Shown here: piece by piece, positions 1 to 8,376 of the stretch
Position numbering within the stretch: the stretch's first letter is position 1
Layout: the number at the start of each line of letters is the position of its first letter
DNA from: Bordetella parapertussis
GTDB taxonomy: Bacteria; Pseudomonadota; Gammaproteobacteria; Burkholderiales; SG8-41
DNA length: 21,599 bases
Direction: 5' to 3'
Assembly (NCBI GenBank): GCA_945870465.1
Contig: CAMBSS010000065.1
Coordinates: 1-21,599, forward strand
Notes under the pieces: model-generated
Seen by the model: only the letters and a program-made list of their open reading frames with translations
What the model was told of the DNA's origin: nothing
The model's database searches: none
Translations under genes and position numbers: made by a program

Positions 1-172
1 AAAGTTCTGTACAATCTTTGTTGCGTGCGTGTGCATGACAGATCTCCTCGTTGGTTGGTCCCAACACAGAGAAAAAACCGTTCGTGCACACGCCGTTTCT
101 TATCATCCTACATTCAACGTCTTGATTTTCACAGCATTTCAATTGAAAAAGCCGGGGTAACATCAGCCCTCA

Positions 173-198
173 CCCTCTCCCCGCAAGCGGGGCGAGGG
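173..198. repeat. REP-like GC-rich palindrome, possible terminator of bug1
   Basis: The left arm CCCTCTCCCCGC (173-184) and right arm GCGGGGCGAGGG (187-198) pair with one mismatch around an AA loop. It lies about 25 bases past the stop of the minus-strand Bug gene, so it could end that transcript, but no U-run follows on the minus strand. Palindromes of the CCCTCTCCCCGC type are, from general knowledge, dispersed intergenic repeats in many proteobacteria. The rest of 1-222 shows nothing I can identify as a gene. Confidence 0.6.
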
Positions 199-222
199 AA
201 CATTAAAACTACGACTATGCAT

Positions 223-1191
223 TTACTCCAGCCTGATACCCGCGTCGCGCGCGAGCTTCGCTTTCTTGTCGAACTCGGCCTTGATATAGGCGGTGAATTC
301 TTCGGGAGCCGCGCTTGCCTTCAGTTCGATGCCGCGCTCGATGAAGCGGTTGCGCAACGCCGGCACGCGCACGACTTTTCCGACTTCTTCATTGACCCGC
401 ACGAGAATTTCCCGCGGCGTTCCCACCGGCGCCACCAGCCCGTTGAACGTAATGTCCTCAAAACCTTTCACACCCGCCTCGTCGATGGTCGGCAGGTCGG
501 GAAACAGCGGCGAGCGCGTGAGGCTGGACACCGCAAGCGGGCGCAGCTTGCCGGATTTGATGTACGGGTCGGACGTGCTCACCTGGTCGAACATCAGCAT
601 GACCTGGCCGCCAATGACGTCGATGATCGCCTGCGCGTTGCCTTTGTACGGCACGTGCAGCATTTTGACGCCGACCTGGCGGCTGAAGAGTTCGGTCACC
701 ATGTGTCCAGTGCCGCCCGGGCCCGAAGTCGCGTAAGTAAGCTGCCCCGGCCGCGCCTTGGCGAGCGCGATCAGTTCCTTGATCGATTTCACCGGCAGCG
801 CAGGATTCACCACCAGCACCTGCGGCACCAGGCACGTCAGCGTGATGGCGGAAAAATCCTTGATCGGATCGTAGCCGGGATTGGTGATGATGGACGGCAC
901 CATCGCGAACGTGTTCGCGACGGCGAGCAGCGTATAACCATCCGGCGGCGCTTTGGCGACCAATTGCGTGCCGACGAGGCTGCTCGCACCGGGCCGGTTC
1001 TCGACGATGATCTGCTGCCCCATGCTGTCGGTGAGTTGCTGGGCGAGCGAACGCGCAACGATGTCGACGTTGCCGCCGGGCGCCAGCGGCACAATGATGC
1101 GCACCGGTTTTGCAGGATAGTTTTGCGCGCAGGCGCCACCCGCGAAAATCGCGGCCGCCGCCATCGCCACACCAAGATGCGTTGCGTTCAT
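223..1191 (-). CDS. Bug/TctC-family periplasmic solute-binding protein (bug1)
   Basis: Encodes 322 aa, the usual size for the tripartite tricarboxylate transporter (TTT) substrate-binding family. These exported proteins bind carboxylates and related small molecules in the periplasm. The N-terminus is a signal peptide with an Ala-rich core, probably cleaved after A-C-A before QNYPAKP. The family signature YPAKPVRIIVPLAPGG follows, then the ligand-loop motif RPGASSLVG. The ATG is preceded by AGGAG four bases upstream, which supports this start. It follows the HpcH/HpaI aldolase gene by 46 bp on the same strand, so the two are probably cotranscribed and may concern the same substrate. No TctA/TctB membrane subunits are adjacent, so it is an orphan binding protein. 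The ligand cannot be assigned from sequence. Confidence 0.93.
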   Translation of the reverse strand: MNATHLGVAMAAAAIFAGGACAQNYPAKPVRIIVPLAPGGNVDIVARSLAQQLTDSMGQQIIVENRPGASSLVGTQLVAKAPPDGYTLLAVANTFAMVPSIITNPGYDPIKDFSAITLTCLVPQVLVVNPALPVKSIKELIALAKARPGQLTYATSGPGGTGHMVTELFSRQVGVKMLHVPYKGNAQAIIDVIGGQVMLMFDQVSTSDPYIKSGKLRPLAVSSLTRSPLFPDLPTIDEAGVKGFEDITFNGLVAPVGTPREILVRVNEEVGKVVRVPALRNRFIERGIELKASAAPEEFTAYIKAEFDKKAKLARDAGIRLE

Positions 1192-1237
1192 GATTCTCCT
1201 CTCACCGACATTGCCGGCATGCGCCGGCGTGACCAGC

Positions 1238-2023
1238 TTATAGTTTGATGCCGTGCAGAAAACTCGCGCGCTCGCGCGCGCCCGCCATGATGAAGCTCAA
1301 ATCGCTGCCGCTCAAGATGAAGCGCATACCGAGACCGATGTATTTCTCCATCAGTTTGGGATCGTAGACGCCGCCCATGCCCGGGTGTATGCCGTGCTTG
1401 AGACAGGCCGCGATGGTTTTCTTATAGGCCGCCTCGACGTCGGCATGCCCAAACTGCCCCGGGATGCCCATTTCGGCGCACAGGTCGTTGGTGCCGATCA
1501 GCACGGAGTCGATGCCGGGCACTGCCGCAATCGCCTCGACGTTCTTGATCGCCAGCGGCGTTTCCACCATCACGATAACCAGCGTCTCGGCATTGACGAC
1601 GTTCGATGCCTCGCCCATCGACACACTTTGAAATGCGAACTGCGGCTGCGCGCCCGCCATCGAGCGGTGGCCAATCGGCGGGTACTTGCAGTTGGCGACC
1701 GCGCGCTGCGCTTCTTCCGCCGTGTCGACATGCGGAACGACGACGCCCTGCGCTCCGGCATCCAGCAATCGCGTCGCGTGGTAATGCTCCTTGCCGGGAA
1801 CGCGCACGATGGGCGTGATGCCGACGGCCAGCGCGCCGTTGGCGATCTGCGCAGCGGTATCGACGTCCATCGAATTGTGTTCCATGTCGATGAACAGCCA
1901 GTCGAAGCCCGATGTCTTGGCAATCGCTGCGATGTCAACGGTGCGCGCCTGGCGCAGTCCCATGCCGATCGCGATCTTGCCGGCCTGCAACTGGTTCTTG
2001 GTGTGATTCGGATACGTTTTCAT
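1238..2023 (-). CDS. HpcH/HpaI-family aldolase (class II pyruvate-type aldolase)
   Basis: Encodes 261 aa, typical of 2-keto-3-deoxy-acid / 4-hydroxy-2-oxoacid aldolases that cleave a hydroxy-oxoacid to pyruvate (or a related oxoacid) and an aldehyde, using a divalent metal. It has the TIM-barrel family landmarks: IDMEHN with His49, VRVP with Arg74, GHRS with Arg120, metal-ligand Glu154 in MVETPLAIKN, and Asp180 in IGTNDL. The reading frame stays open upstream to 2695, but the ATG at 2023 has a strong GGGGGAG ribosome site six bases upstream and begins where family proteins begin (MKTYPNHTKNQL). The longer frame is antisense to the MFS gene. The exact substrate (HpaI, GarL, RhmA or YfaU type) is unresolved. 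It is followed by a Bug binding protein. Confidence 0.92.
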   Translation of the reverse strand: MKTYPNHTKNQLQAGKIAIGMGLRQARTVDIAAIAKTSGFDWLFIDMEHNSMDVDTAAQIANGALAVGITPIVRVPGKEHYHATRLLDAGAQGVVVPHVDTAEEAQRAVANCKYPPIGHRSMAGAQPQFAFQSVSMGEASNVVNAETLVIVMVETPLAIKNVEAIAAVPGIDSVLIGTNDLCAEMGIPGQFGHADVEAAYKKTIAACLKHGIHPGMGGVYDPKLMEKYIGLGMRFILSGSDLSFIMAGARERASFLHGIKL

Positions 2024-2080
2024 GCAGCTCCCCCGGGATTTTTGGCGCCGTGCGGTTTCCAATTTGACCGCCTCTGTTCT

Positions 2081-2089
2081 ATTATCGCA
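2081..2089 (-). promoter_or_regulatory. Candidate extended -10 promoter for the aldolase-bug1 pair
   Basis: Read on the minus strand this is TGCGATAAT, matching the extended -10 form TGn followed by a TATAAT-like hexamer (5/6). It lies about 58 bases upstream of the aldolase ATG in the 126-bp divergent gap with the MFS gene. No good -35 box is seen at the expected distance, which an extended -10 can tolerate. This is pattern inference only. Confidence 0.3.
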
Positions 2090-2149
2090 GACCTTATCGA
2101 TACACGCCGCAGACCGTTCTTCGCGGCGCCGCCAGTCCGAAAGCCGGTC

Positions 2150-3400
2150 TTGACTACCGACAGTAGCCAGTCCCACGCGCCCGCCGAGCAATCGTTCGCG
2201 GCGCTGCGTCATCCCGCGTTCCGCGCTTACTTCTTCACGTCCGCGCTGGCGATGATGGCCGACAGCATAGAGCACGTCATCAGCTACTGGATGATGTTCG
2301 AGAAATTCCACTCGCAGGCGCTGGGCGGTTTCGCGGTGATCTCGCACTGGGTGCCGTTCCTGCTGTTCTCGGTGTACACGGGCGCGCTCGCCGACCGCTT
2401 CGATCCGCGGCGCATCATCCAGCTTGGCATGGTGTGCTTCATGTTCGTGTCGCTGGCATGGGGTTATCTGTTCATCACCGACACGCTCGAAATGTGGCAC
2501 GCGATGGTGCTGCTCGTCATCCACGGTTTTGCGGGAGTTTTGTGGGGGCCCGCGAGCCAGCTTTTCATCCACGACATCGTCGGCCCCGCGCAATTGCAGA
2601 GCGCGGTGCGGCTCGCGGCGACAGCGCGCATCCTCGGCCAGTTGATGGGCCCGGCGGTGGGCGGCGCCATCATGCTCGCGTTCGGCCCTCAGCACGGCAT
2701 CCTCATCAATGTGCTGATCTACGTGCCGCTGCTGCTGTGGCTGTGGAAGGCGCCGTTCAAGCCGCGCGCGCCGAACCCGGCCACCATGCGCGGGCTGGCG
2801 GACATCGTGACGACGATACGCGCCATCGCCGGCAACCGCACCATCGTCTCGATGACCTTGCTCGCCGGCGGCGCGTCGCTATTCGTGGGGAATGCGTACC
2901 AGGCGCAGATGCCGGAGTTTGCGCACGATCTCGGCCACGGCCGCGCCGACATCGCTTACAGCATGTTGCTCGCCGCGGATGCCGCCGGCGCTTTAATCGC
3001 GGGCATCGTGCTCGAAAGCCGCGGGCTCCTCAAAGCGCATCCGAAAACCGCGTTCATTCTGGCGATGATGTGGTGCTGCGCTATCGGCGGCTTCGCCGCC
3101 GCGACTGCCTACCCGCTCGCGTTTGGCTTGTTGTTCATCGCAGGCTTCGTGCAACTGTCGTTCAGCTCGATGGCGCAGACGCTGGTGCAGATGAATGCGC
3201 CCGCCAACATCCGCGGCCGCGTGGTCGGGCTCTTCAGCATGTCAGGTTTAGGAATGCGCGCATTTGCCGGCGTCACCGTCGGCGTGATGGGCGGCGTCAT
3301 CGGCGTGCACTGGTCGTTGGCACTCAGCGCGCTCGGCCTGCTGGCGATGATCGTGGGCTTGTACTTGTTTACGCTGCGCGGTGCGGCCGTCAAACCCTAA
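2150..3400 (+). CDS. MFS transporter, MFS_3/EntS-like
   Basis: The predicted membrane protein of 416 aa is rich in hydrophobic segments (for example AMVLLVIHGFAGVLWGPAS, ILINVLIYVPLLLWLW and LAFGLLFIAGFVQLSFSSMA), consistent with 10-12 transmembrane helices. Loop motif GALADRFDPRR after helix 2 is the MFS GxxxDRxGRR-type signature, and QMNAPANIRGRVVGLFSM is the second-half equivalent typical of the MFS_3 (EntS-like) branch. This branch contains proton-driven exporters, but the substrate here is unknown. No ATG or GTG is available before the first helix (AFRAYFFTSALAMMADS). The TTG at 2150 gives LTTDSSQSHAPAEQSFAALRHPAF, the usual N-terminal spacing, but has no clear ribosome site, so the start is less certain than the gene. 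The upstream open frame back to 1253 is antisense to the aldolase. Transcribed divergently from the aldolase. Confidence 0.85.
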   Translation: MTTDSSQSHAPAEQSFAALRHPAFRAYFFTSALAMMADSIEHVISYWMMFEKFHSQALGGFAVISHWVPFLLFSVYTGALADRFDPRRIIQLGMVCFMFVSLAWGYLFITDTLEMWHAMVLLVIHGFAGVLWGPASQLFIHDIVGPAQLQSAVRLAATARILGQLMGPAVGGAIMLAFGPQHGILINVLIYVPLLLWLWKAPFKPRAPNPATMRGLADIVTTIRAIAGNRTIVSMTLLAGGASLFVGNAYQAQMPEFAHDLGHGRADIAYSMLLAADAAGALIAGIVLESRGLLKAHPKTAFILAMMWCCAIGGFAAATAYPLAFGLLFIAGFVQLSFSSMAQTLVQMNAPANIRGRVVGLFSMSGLGMRAFAGVTVGVMGGVIGVHWSLALSALGLLAMIVGLYLFTLRGAAVKP

Positions 3401-3408
3401 TACACTAA

Positions 3409-3615
3409 TACTACATTAAAGCGTTAACCGCAAAGGACGCGAAGGACGCGAAGGAAAAGCTTCAACAACGCGTTTCAGTCTATGCACGATTACCTGATAT
3501 TTCCCTTCGGGTTTCCTTTGCGTCCTTTGCGTCCTTCGCGTCCTTCGCGTCCTTCGCGTCCTTCGCGTCCTTCGCGGTTCAAGATTTGGCAGTAGTAAGC
3601 AGACTATTTAACGCT
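3409..3615. repeat. Palindromic intergenic element with 9-bp tandem units
   Basis: The core has three units CGCAAAGGA/CGCGAAGGA/CGCGAAGGA at 3429-3455. Their inverse follows at 3514-3576 as two TCCTTTGCG and five TCCTTCGCG units, about 58 bases apart. The arms are capped by AACCGC (3426-3431) and GCGGTT (3574-3579). Outside these, AGCGTTAA (3420-3427) inverts to TTAACGCT (3608-3615) and TACTAC (3409-3414) to GTAGTA (3592-3597). It fills the gap between two convergent genes, so the long hairpin could terminate both. No ORF of note lies inside. A non-coding mobile (MITE-like) origin is possible. Confidence 0.85.
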
Positions 3616-4604
3616 CACTCAAGCTTGATATTCCCCTTCCTGACCACCCGCTGCCACTTGTCCGACTCGGCGCGCATGAACGCCGCGAACTGCTCGGGCG
3701 TATCGCCGACCACGTAATTTCCCTGCGCTATGATTTTTTCCTTGACGTCCGGGAGGTTAAGCACGCGCACCATCTCCTGGTTGAGGCGCAGCACGATATC
3801 GCGCTGCAATCCCGCCGGCCCCACGACGCCGTTCCAGTTGAGAGACTCGAATCCCGGCAGGCCGGCTTCAGCCATGGTCGGCAGGTCCGACGCGACGCTA
3901 AGCCGGGTGGTGCCGGTGACGGCCAGCGCGCGCACTCGCCCAGACTTCACGAACTGCAGGTTATCGACCGACGTGGAGAAGTGCATCATCAGCTGGCCGC
4001 CGATCAATTCGGGTATGATCGGGCCGCTGCCCTTGTATGGGATCTGCAGGAAATCGATCCCCGCGAGTTGCTTCAGCAACTCGCCGTTCAGGTGCGAAGA
4101 CTGGCCGATGCCGGCGGAGCCATGAGTGATCTGTCCTGGCATTTTTTTCGCCAGAGCAATGAGCTCGCGCAGGTTGCGGGCGGGCACCGAAGGGTGCACG
4201 AGCAGGAAGGCCGGCCCGGCGATCAGGTTCACTATCGGCGTGAAATCGCGCATGGCATCGTACGGGATCTTCGCCTGCAGATGCGGCAGCACCGCGAACG
4301 TGCCGGTATTCGCAATCAGCAAGGTGTAGCCATCCGGCGCCGCGCGGGCGCCGAGTTCGGTCGCCACCAGCCCGCCGGCGCCGGGACGGTTGTCCGCGAT
4401 GACGGACTGGCCGATGAATTCGGCCAGCTTGATACCGACGACGCGCGCGGCATAATCCGACGGGCCGCCGGGCGGAAACGGAATCAGTATGCGCACCGGC
4501 TTCACCGGATACGCTTGCGCCGACGCCAGCAGGGGCGCCAGCGCGAGCAAGCCCGCGACGCCCATGGCGATTTTGAAACTGCTGCTTCGTTTCATGCCCG
4601 TCAT
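3615..4604 (-). CDS. Bug/TctC-family periplasmic solute-binding protein (bug2)
   Basis: Encodes 329 aa. It has a signal peptide with charged MKRSSSFK, hydrophobic core GVAGLLALAPLLA, and probable cleavage after ASA before QAYPVKP. The Bug signatures are YPVKPVRILIPFPPGG and RPGAGGLVATELGA. The frame is open to 4640, but the ATG at 4604 has an AGGGAG ribosome site nine bases upstream, while the further start would lengthen the N-region without benefit. An internal ATG at 4595 is also possible. It is the last gene of the minus-strand hydantoinase operon, 49 bp after hyuA1, so its ligand is probably the substrate of those enzymes or a relative of it. No transporter membrane subunits are present. 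Confidence 0.92.
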   Translation of the reverse strand: MTGMKRSSSFKIAMGVAGLLALAPLLASAQAYPVKPVRILIPFPPGGPSDYAARVVGIKLAEFIGQSVIADNRPGAGGLVATELGARAAPDGYTLLIANTGTFAVLPHLQAKIPYDAMRDFTPIVNLIAGPAFLLVHPSVPARNLRELIALAKKMPGQITHGSAGIGQSSHLNGELLKQLAGIDFLQIPYKGSGPIIPELIGGQLMMHFSTSVDNLQFVKSGRVRALAVTGTTRLSVASDLPTMAEAGLPGFESLNWNGVVGPAGLQRDIVLRLNQEMVRVLNLPDVKEKIIAQGNYVVGDTPEQFAAFMRAESDKWQRVVRKGNIKLE

Positions 4605-4653
4605 CGTCGTTTTCTCCCTGTCCATGACTCCAGCCGCCAATCGCCGGTCTGAT

Positions 4654-6711
4654 TTACGCCGGCGCCCGTTTGCCGCTCAGATGCATCACCAAGTTTCCCG
4701 CCGCATCGGCCGCGACGCTGGCACGCGGCCCCACCACCACCGTCGATTCTGCTTCTTCGATAATTGCCGGCCCGTCGATCTTCCGACCCACCGCGAGACC
4801 ATAGCGCGAATAGACGGGCGTCGGCTTGAACCCGCCGCTCTCGACAAAGTATACAGCGCGCTCGCCGATGGGGCTGTGCCCGGCCCGCGCGTCGGATTTC
4901 TCGAGACGCACCTCATCCGCCATCGCGGCAGACGAAGCGCGCAGCCGCCACGAGACCACTTCGATTTGCATGCCCGGCAGGAAGCGGCCGAATCTTTGCT
5001 CGTAGACCGTTTCGAACGCGCGGCGCAAACCCTCGACATCCTTGCCCAGCAGCACCTGGTGCTCCACCGGAATCGTTACCTCGTACCCCTGCCCCAGGTA
5101 ACGCATGTCCGCGGAAGGCTCGATGCGAATATCATCCGCCGCCGCGCCTGCCTCGAGCAGAAGCTCGCGCCCGCGCGCTTCCAGCTCGCCGAGAATTTTG
5201 TGCACTGCGGCCCAATCGATGGCCGCAATGCGCTGCACGTAGCTGCGCGTGAATTCGGCGCTGCGCGGCGCCACCAGCATGCCGATCGCGGAAGCAACGC
5301 CGGCACCGCGCGGAAACACGACTTCCTGTATGCCGAGAATCCGCGCCAGTCCGTACGCGTGCACCGGCCCCGCGCCGCCGAATGCAAGCAGCCGATAGCG
5401 CCGGTGGTCCTGTCCCTGCTCGGCGATATGGATGCGCGCCGCGGTCGCCATGTTGTTCTCGACGATCTCGACGATGCCCGCGGCGGCGGCCGTGCGCTCG
5501 AGCCCGAGACGCCCGGCCAGCGCATCCAGCGCGCTTTCGGCATCCGGGCGCGACAGCGGCATGCGCCCGCCGAGAAAACTCTCCGCGCCGATATAGCCGA
5601 GATAGACATCGGCGTCCGTCACCGTCGCGTCGGTACCGCCGCGGCCATAGCAGGCTGGTCCGGGCATGGCGCCCGCGCTGCGCGGGCCAACCTTCAGCAA
5701 TCCGAGGTTGTCTGCCCATGCGATGCTGCCACCGCCCGCGCCGATCTCGATCAACTGCACGACTGGCACCCGCAGCGGCAGTCCGCTGCCTTTCTTGAAG
5801 CGGTGGACGCGCGCCACTTCGATCTCGTGGCTGCGGGCCGGCGCGCCGTTGTGTATCAGGCTGATCTTGGCGGTGGTGCCGCCCATGTCGAAGGCAATGA
5901 CGCGGTCCCATGCGGCACGCTCCGCGATATGCGCCGCCATCATGGCGCCCGCTGCAGGACCGGACTCGACCAGGTTGACGGGAGCCTGCATCGCCGCGCG
6001 CGCCGTGGTGATGCCGCCGTCCGAGAGCATCACGAATACCGGCACCTTCGCCGCCTTGATAAGCCGCTCGAGATAACGCCATACCAACGGCATCACATAC
6101 GCATTGGCGGCAGCAGTCGAAAAACGGTCGTACTCGCGCAACTCGGGTGCGATGTCCGCGGACGAGCAGATAAACATGCCGTCAAGTTCCTGGCGCAGGA
6201 TCTCGACCGCGCGCGCTTCGTGGGCCGGGTTGCGATAGGAATTGAAAAAAGCAACGGCAATCGCTTCGACCCCGGCACTCTTCAACTGACGGGCGGCGGC
6301 GCGCACGCCGTCTTCGTCCAGGGGTATGACGGCTGCGCCGTCTGCCCCCATTCTTTCCTTGACGGTCAGGCGGTGTACGCGCGGCACCAGCGGTTCCGGG
6401 CTTTTCAGGAACAAATCGAAAGAGTCGTAGCGCAGCTCGCGCCCCATCTCCAGGGTGTCGCGGAAACCCGCAGTGGTGATAAGTCCGACCACTGCGCCGC
6501 GCCGCTCGATCAGCGCATTGGTGACCAGCGTCGTGCCGTGCACGATCGCCTGCGGCGGCTGCGGCAACCCGGCAATGCCGGACACGATGCCTTCGGTCGC
6601 ATCCTGAGGCGTCGTCAAAACCTTGTGCAGAAAAACCGTTTTGTGCTGGTCGTCCCAGAACGCCAGATCAGTGAAAGTGCCGCCAACGTCTACTCCCGCG
6701 AGACTTTTCAT
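4654..6711 (-). CDS. hyuA: Hydantoinase/oxoprolinase subunit A (HyuA family), copy 1
   Basis: Encodes 685 aa, full length for the N-methylhydantoinase A / acetone carboxylase beta / 5-oxoprolinase N-half family. These cytoplasmic ATP-using subunits work with HyuB to hydrolyse hydantoins, lactams or related cyclic amides, or in other branches to carboxylate ketones. Actin-like ATPase motifs are visible: GVDVGGTFTD (6-15), HGTTLVTN (58-65), FDMGGTTAK (274-282), EIGAGGGSIA (322-331), GPACYGRGGT (351-360) and FGGAGPVHA (444-452). The ATG overlaps the hyuB1 stop by four bases (ATGA), so the pair is translationally coupled. No acetone carboxylase gamma subunit is nearby, which argues against a carboxylase. 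The substrate is not assignable. It is about half identical by eye to copy 2 in the N-terminal region, so this is not a recent duplication. Confidence 0.93.
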   Translation of the reverse strand: MKSLAGVDVGGTFTDLAFWDDQHKTVFLHKVLTTPQDATEGIVSGIAGLPQPPQAIVHGTTLVTNALIERRGAVVGLITTAGFRDTLEMGRELRYDSFDLFLKSPEPLVPRVHRLTVKERMGADGAAVIPLDEDGVRAAARQLKSAGVEAIAVAFFNSYRNPAHEARAVEILRQELDGMFICSSADIAPELREYDRFSTAAANAYVMPLVWRYLERLIKAAKVPVFVMLSDGGITTARAAMQAPVNLVESGPAAGAMMAAHIAERAAWDRVIAFDMGGTTAKISLIHNGAPARSHEIEVARVHRFKKGSGLPLRVPVVQLIEIGAGGGSIAWADNLGLLKVGPRSAGAMPGPACYGRGGTDATVTDADVYLGYIGAESFLGGRMPLSRPDAESALDALAGRLGLERTAAAAGIVEIVENNMATAARIHIAEQGQDHRRYRLLAFGGAGPVHAYGLARILGIQEVVFPRGAGVASAIGMLVAPRSAEFTRSYVQRIAAIDWAAVHKILGELEARGRELLLEAGAAADDIRIEPSADMRYLGQGYEVTIPVEHQVLLGKDVEGLRRAFETVYEQRFGRFLPGMQIEVVSWRLRASSAAMADEVRLEKSDARAGHSPIGERAVYFVESGGFKPTPVYSRYGLAVGRKIDGPAIIEEAESTVVVGPRASVAADAAGNLVMHLSGKRAPA

Positions 6712-8354
6712 TTGGCACCATACACGTCGCGGGCCGCCTGCGCGGAAACGATGCCGGCCTCGACATCGGCGCGCACCGCGTCACGATCGCGCTCGCGCGG
6801 GTCTCCATATCCCCCGCCGCCCGAATACCTGACGAAAATGCGATCGCCTGCCGCAATGCGGCTGCGTCCTTTCAGTGGGAAACCGTCGCACTTGCCGTTG
6901 ATCTCGACGCGCGAGCCGCCGCCCTGCTTACCGCCCACCACGCCGCGGGCCGGGTTGCGCGTGCGCTCCACGAACAGCGAGACTATGGCGGAAGTTGCGG
7001 AGAGCACCTCGACCTCCAGTTCCTGCCCAAGGCCACCGCGAAAACGTCCGGCGCCGCCCGAATCCACCGCAAACTCCTTGCGCCAGATGCGCAATGGCGA
7101 CACCGCTTCGACTGCTTCCATCGCGCCGGCCATCACCGTCGAGGGAAAACACGTGGTGGCCAATCCGTCGATGTCGGGCCGTGCGCCCATGCCGCCGTTG
7201 AGAAACAGTATCGAGCTGAAAGGCAGTCCGCTCGCGGCAATCCCGGAAACGACGCAGCGCAGCGTCGGCGCGCTTCCCGACTCGCCGATGATACGCTGCG
7301 GAATTGCGGTGCTGAGCGCGTCGAACAGCATGCCGGAGAGAACGTGGCCGACGAGCTGCCGCGCGTTAACCGCGGCCGGAAAACGCGGATTGAGGATGGA
7401 GCCTTCAGGCGCCTTCACGCGTATCGGTTTGTACGAGCCGTCGTTACGCGGCGTCGTGGGATCGAGCAGGCATTTGAGCGGATAGCAGGAATACGCTTCG
7501 GTGTAGTTCATCACGGTATTGAGCGCGCCCAGCACCTGCGGGGACGTTCCCGCATAGTCGACGGTCATTTCGTCGCCGGCGACCGTTACGGTCACCTCGA
7601 GATGTATCGGCTCGTCAGGCGCGCCGTCCATGTCGAGCGCGCTGCGATAGGTGCCGTCGGGGATGGCCTTGATCGCTGCGCGCATCGACCGTTCGGCGCG
7701 CGAGCGTATTTCAGCGGAAATTTCCGTGAGGTCTTCGACGCCGACTTCGGACATCAGCTCGACCAGCCGAGCCTCGCCAATGCGTCCCGCCGACACCATC
7801 GCCATCAGGTCGCCGATGACCTGGTCCGGCAGGCGGTTGTTGGCGCGGATCAACTGCAGCAAATCTTCGTTCGGCTTGCCCTCGCGGAATAACATCATCG
7901 GTGGAATGCGCAGGCCTTCTTCGAATACCTGGCGTCCATCGGCGGACCACGGAATGCCGCCGATATCCACCATGTGCGCAACACTTCCGCTCCACGCGAC
8001 GAGCCGCTCGCCGATGAAAATCGGCGCCACGACTGTGACGTCGGGCAGGTGCCCGGTCGCCAGCCACGGGTCGTTCGTGATGCCGACGTCGCCCGGACGC
8101 CAGGATTTCAGCGGACGCATCTGCAGAAAATGCGCGAGCGTGCGCGACAGCGTCATGTTAAACGAAGGTATGCCGATCGTGTTTTCGGCAATGGCATGGC
8201 CGGCAGCGTCGAACAAAACGCAGGCATAGTCATTCGATTCGCGCACTGTCGGCGAAAACGAAGTCCGCACCAGGGTCGTCGCGGCCTCGTCGGCCACCGC
8301 GATAAATCTCGACCACAGGATTTCCAGACTCACCGGATCAATTGCGCTTTGCAT
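6708..8354 (-). CDS. hyuB: Hydantoinase/oxoprolinase subunit B (HyuB family), copy 1
   Basis: Encodes 548 aa, the normal size for hydantoinase B / acetone carboxylase alpha-like subunits, which carry the metal site and catalytic centre and partner HyuA. Visible features are ESNDYACVLFD near residue 40, putative metal ligands in NDPWLATGHLPD (94-105) and AHMVDIGG (126-133), and the Gly-rich C-terminal YSGGGGYGDPRERD. The frame can start at a TTG at 8366, but the ATG at 8354 is preceded by GGAG at a six-base spacing and gives the family N-terminus (MQSAIDPVSLEILW), so I chose it. It begins 22 bp after hyuB2 and overlaps hyuA1 by four bases. Confidence 0.93.
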   Translation of the reverse strand: MQSAIDPVSLEILWSRFIAVADEAATTLVRTSFSPTVRESNDYACVLFDAAGHAIAENTIGIPSFNMTLSRTLAHFLQMRPLKSWRPGDVGITNDPWLATGHLPDVTVVAPIFIGERLVAWSGSVAHMVDIGGIPWSADGRQVFEEGLRIPPMMLFREGKPNEDLLQLIRANNRLPDQVIGDLMAMVSAGRIGEARLVELMSEVGVEDLTEISAEIRSRAERSMRAAIKAIPDGTYRSALDMDGAPDEPIHLEVTVTVAGDEMTVDYAGTSPQVLGALNTVMNYTEAYSCYPLKCLLDPTTPRNDGSYKPIRVKAPEGSILNPRFPAAVNARQLVGHVLSGMLFDALSTAIPQRIIGESGSAPTLRCVVSGIAASGLPFSSILFLNGGMGARPDIDGLATTCFPSTVMAGAMEAVEAVSPLRIWRKEFAVDSGGAGRFRGGLGQELEVEVLSATSAIVSLFVERTRNPARGVVGGKQGGGSRVEINGKCDGFPLKGRSRIAAGDRIFVRYSGGGGYGDPRERDRDAVRADVEAGIVSAQAARDVYGAK

Positions 8355-8376
8355 CGTCAACTCCAATAGGCCGATT

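Noticed and set aside
2064..2085. TTGACC with TATTAT as a promoter for the MFS gene
   Set aside because: The spacing between the boxes is only 10 bases, far from the required 16-18.
1238..2695. 485-aa minus-strand ORF covering the aldolase plus a long N-terminal extension
   Set aside because: The extension is Arg/His-rich, antisense to the MFS gene, and the ATG at 2023 has a strong ribosome site and the family N-terminus.
3429..3576. CRISPR-like array
   Set aside because: The units are 9 bp, contiguous without spacers and inverted between arms; no cas genes are present.
4489..7485. 998-aa plus-strand ORF
   Set aside because: It is antisense to hyuA1 and hyuB1 with Arg/His/Ala-rich composition typical of a high-GC shadow frame; no domain is recognisable.
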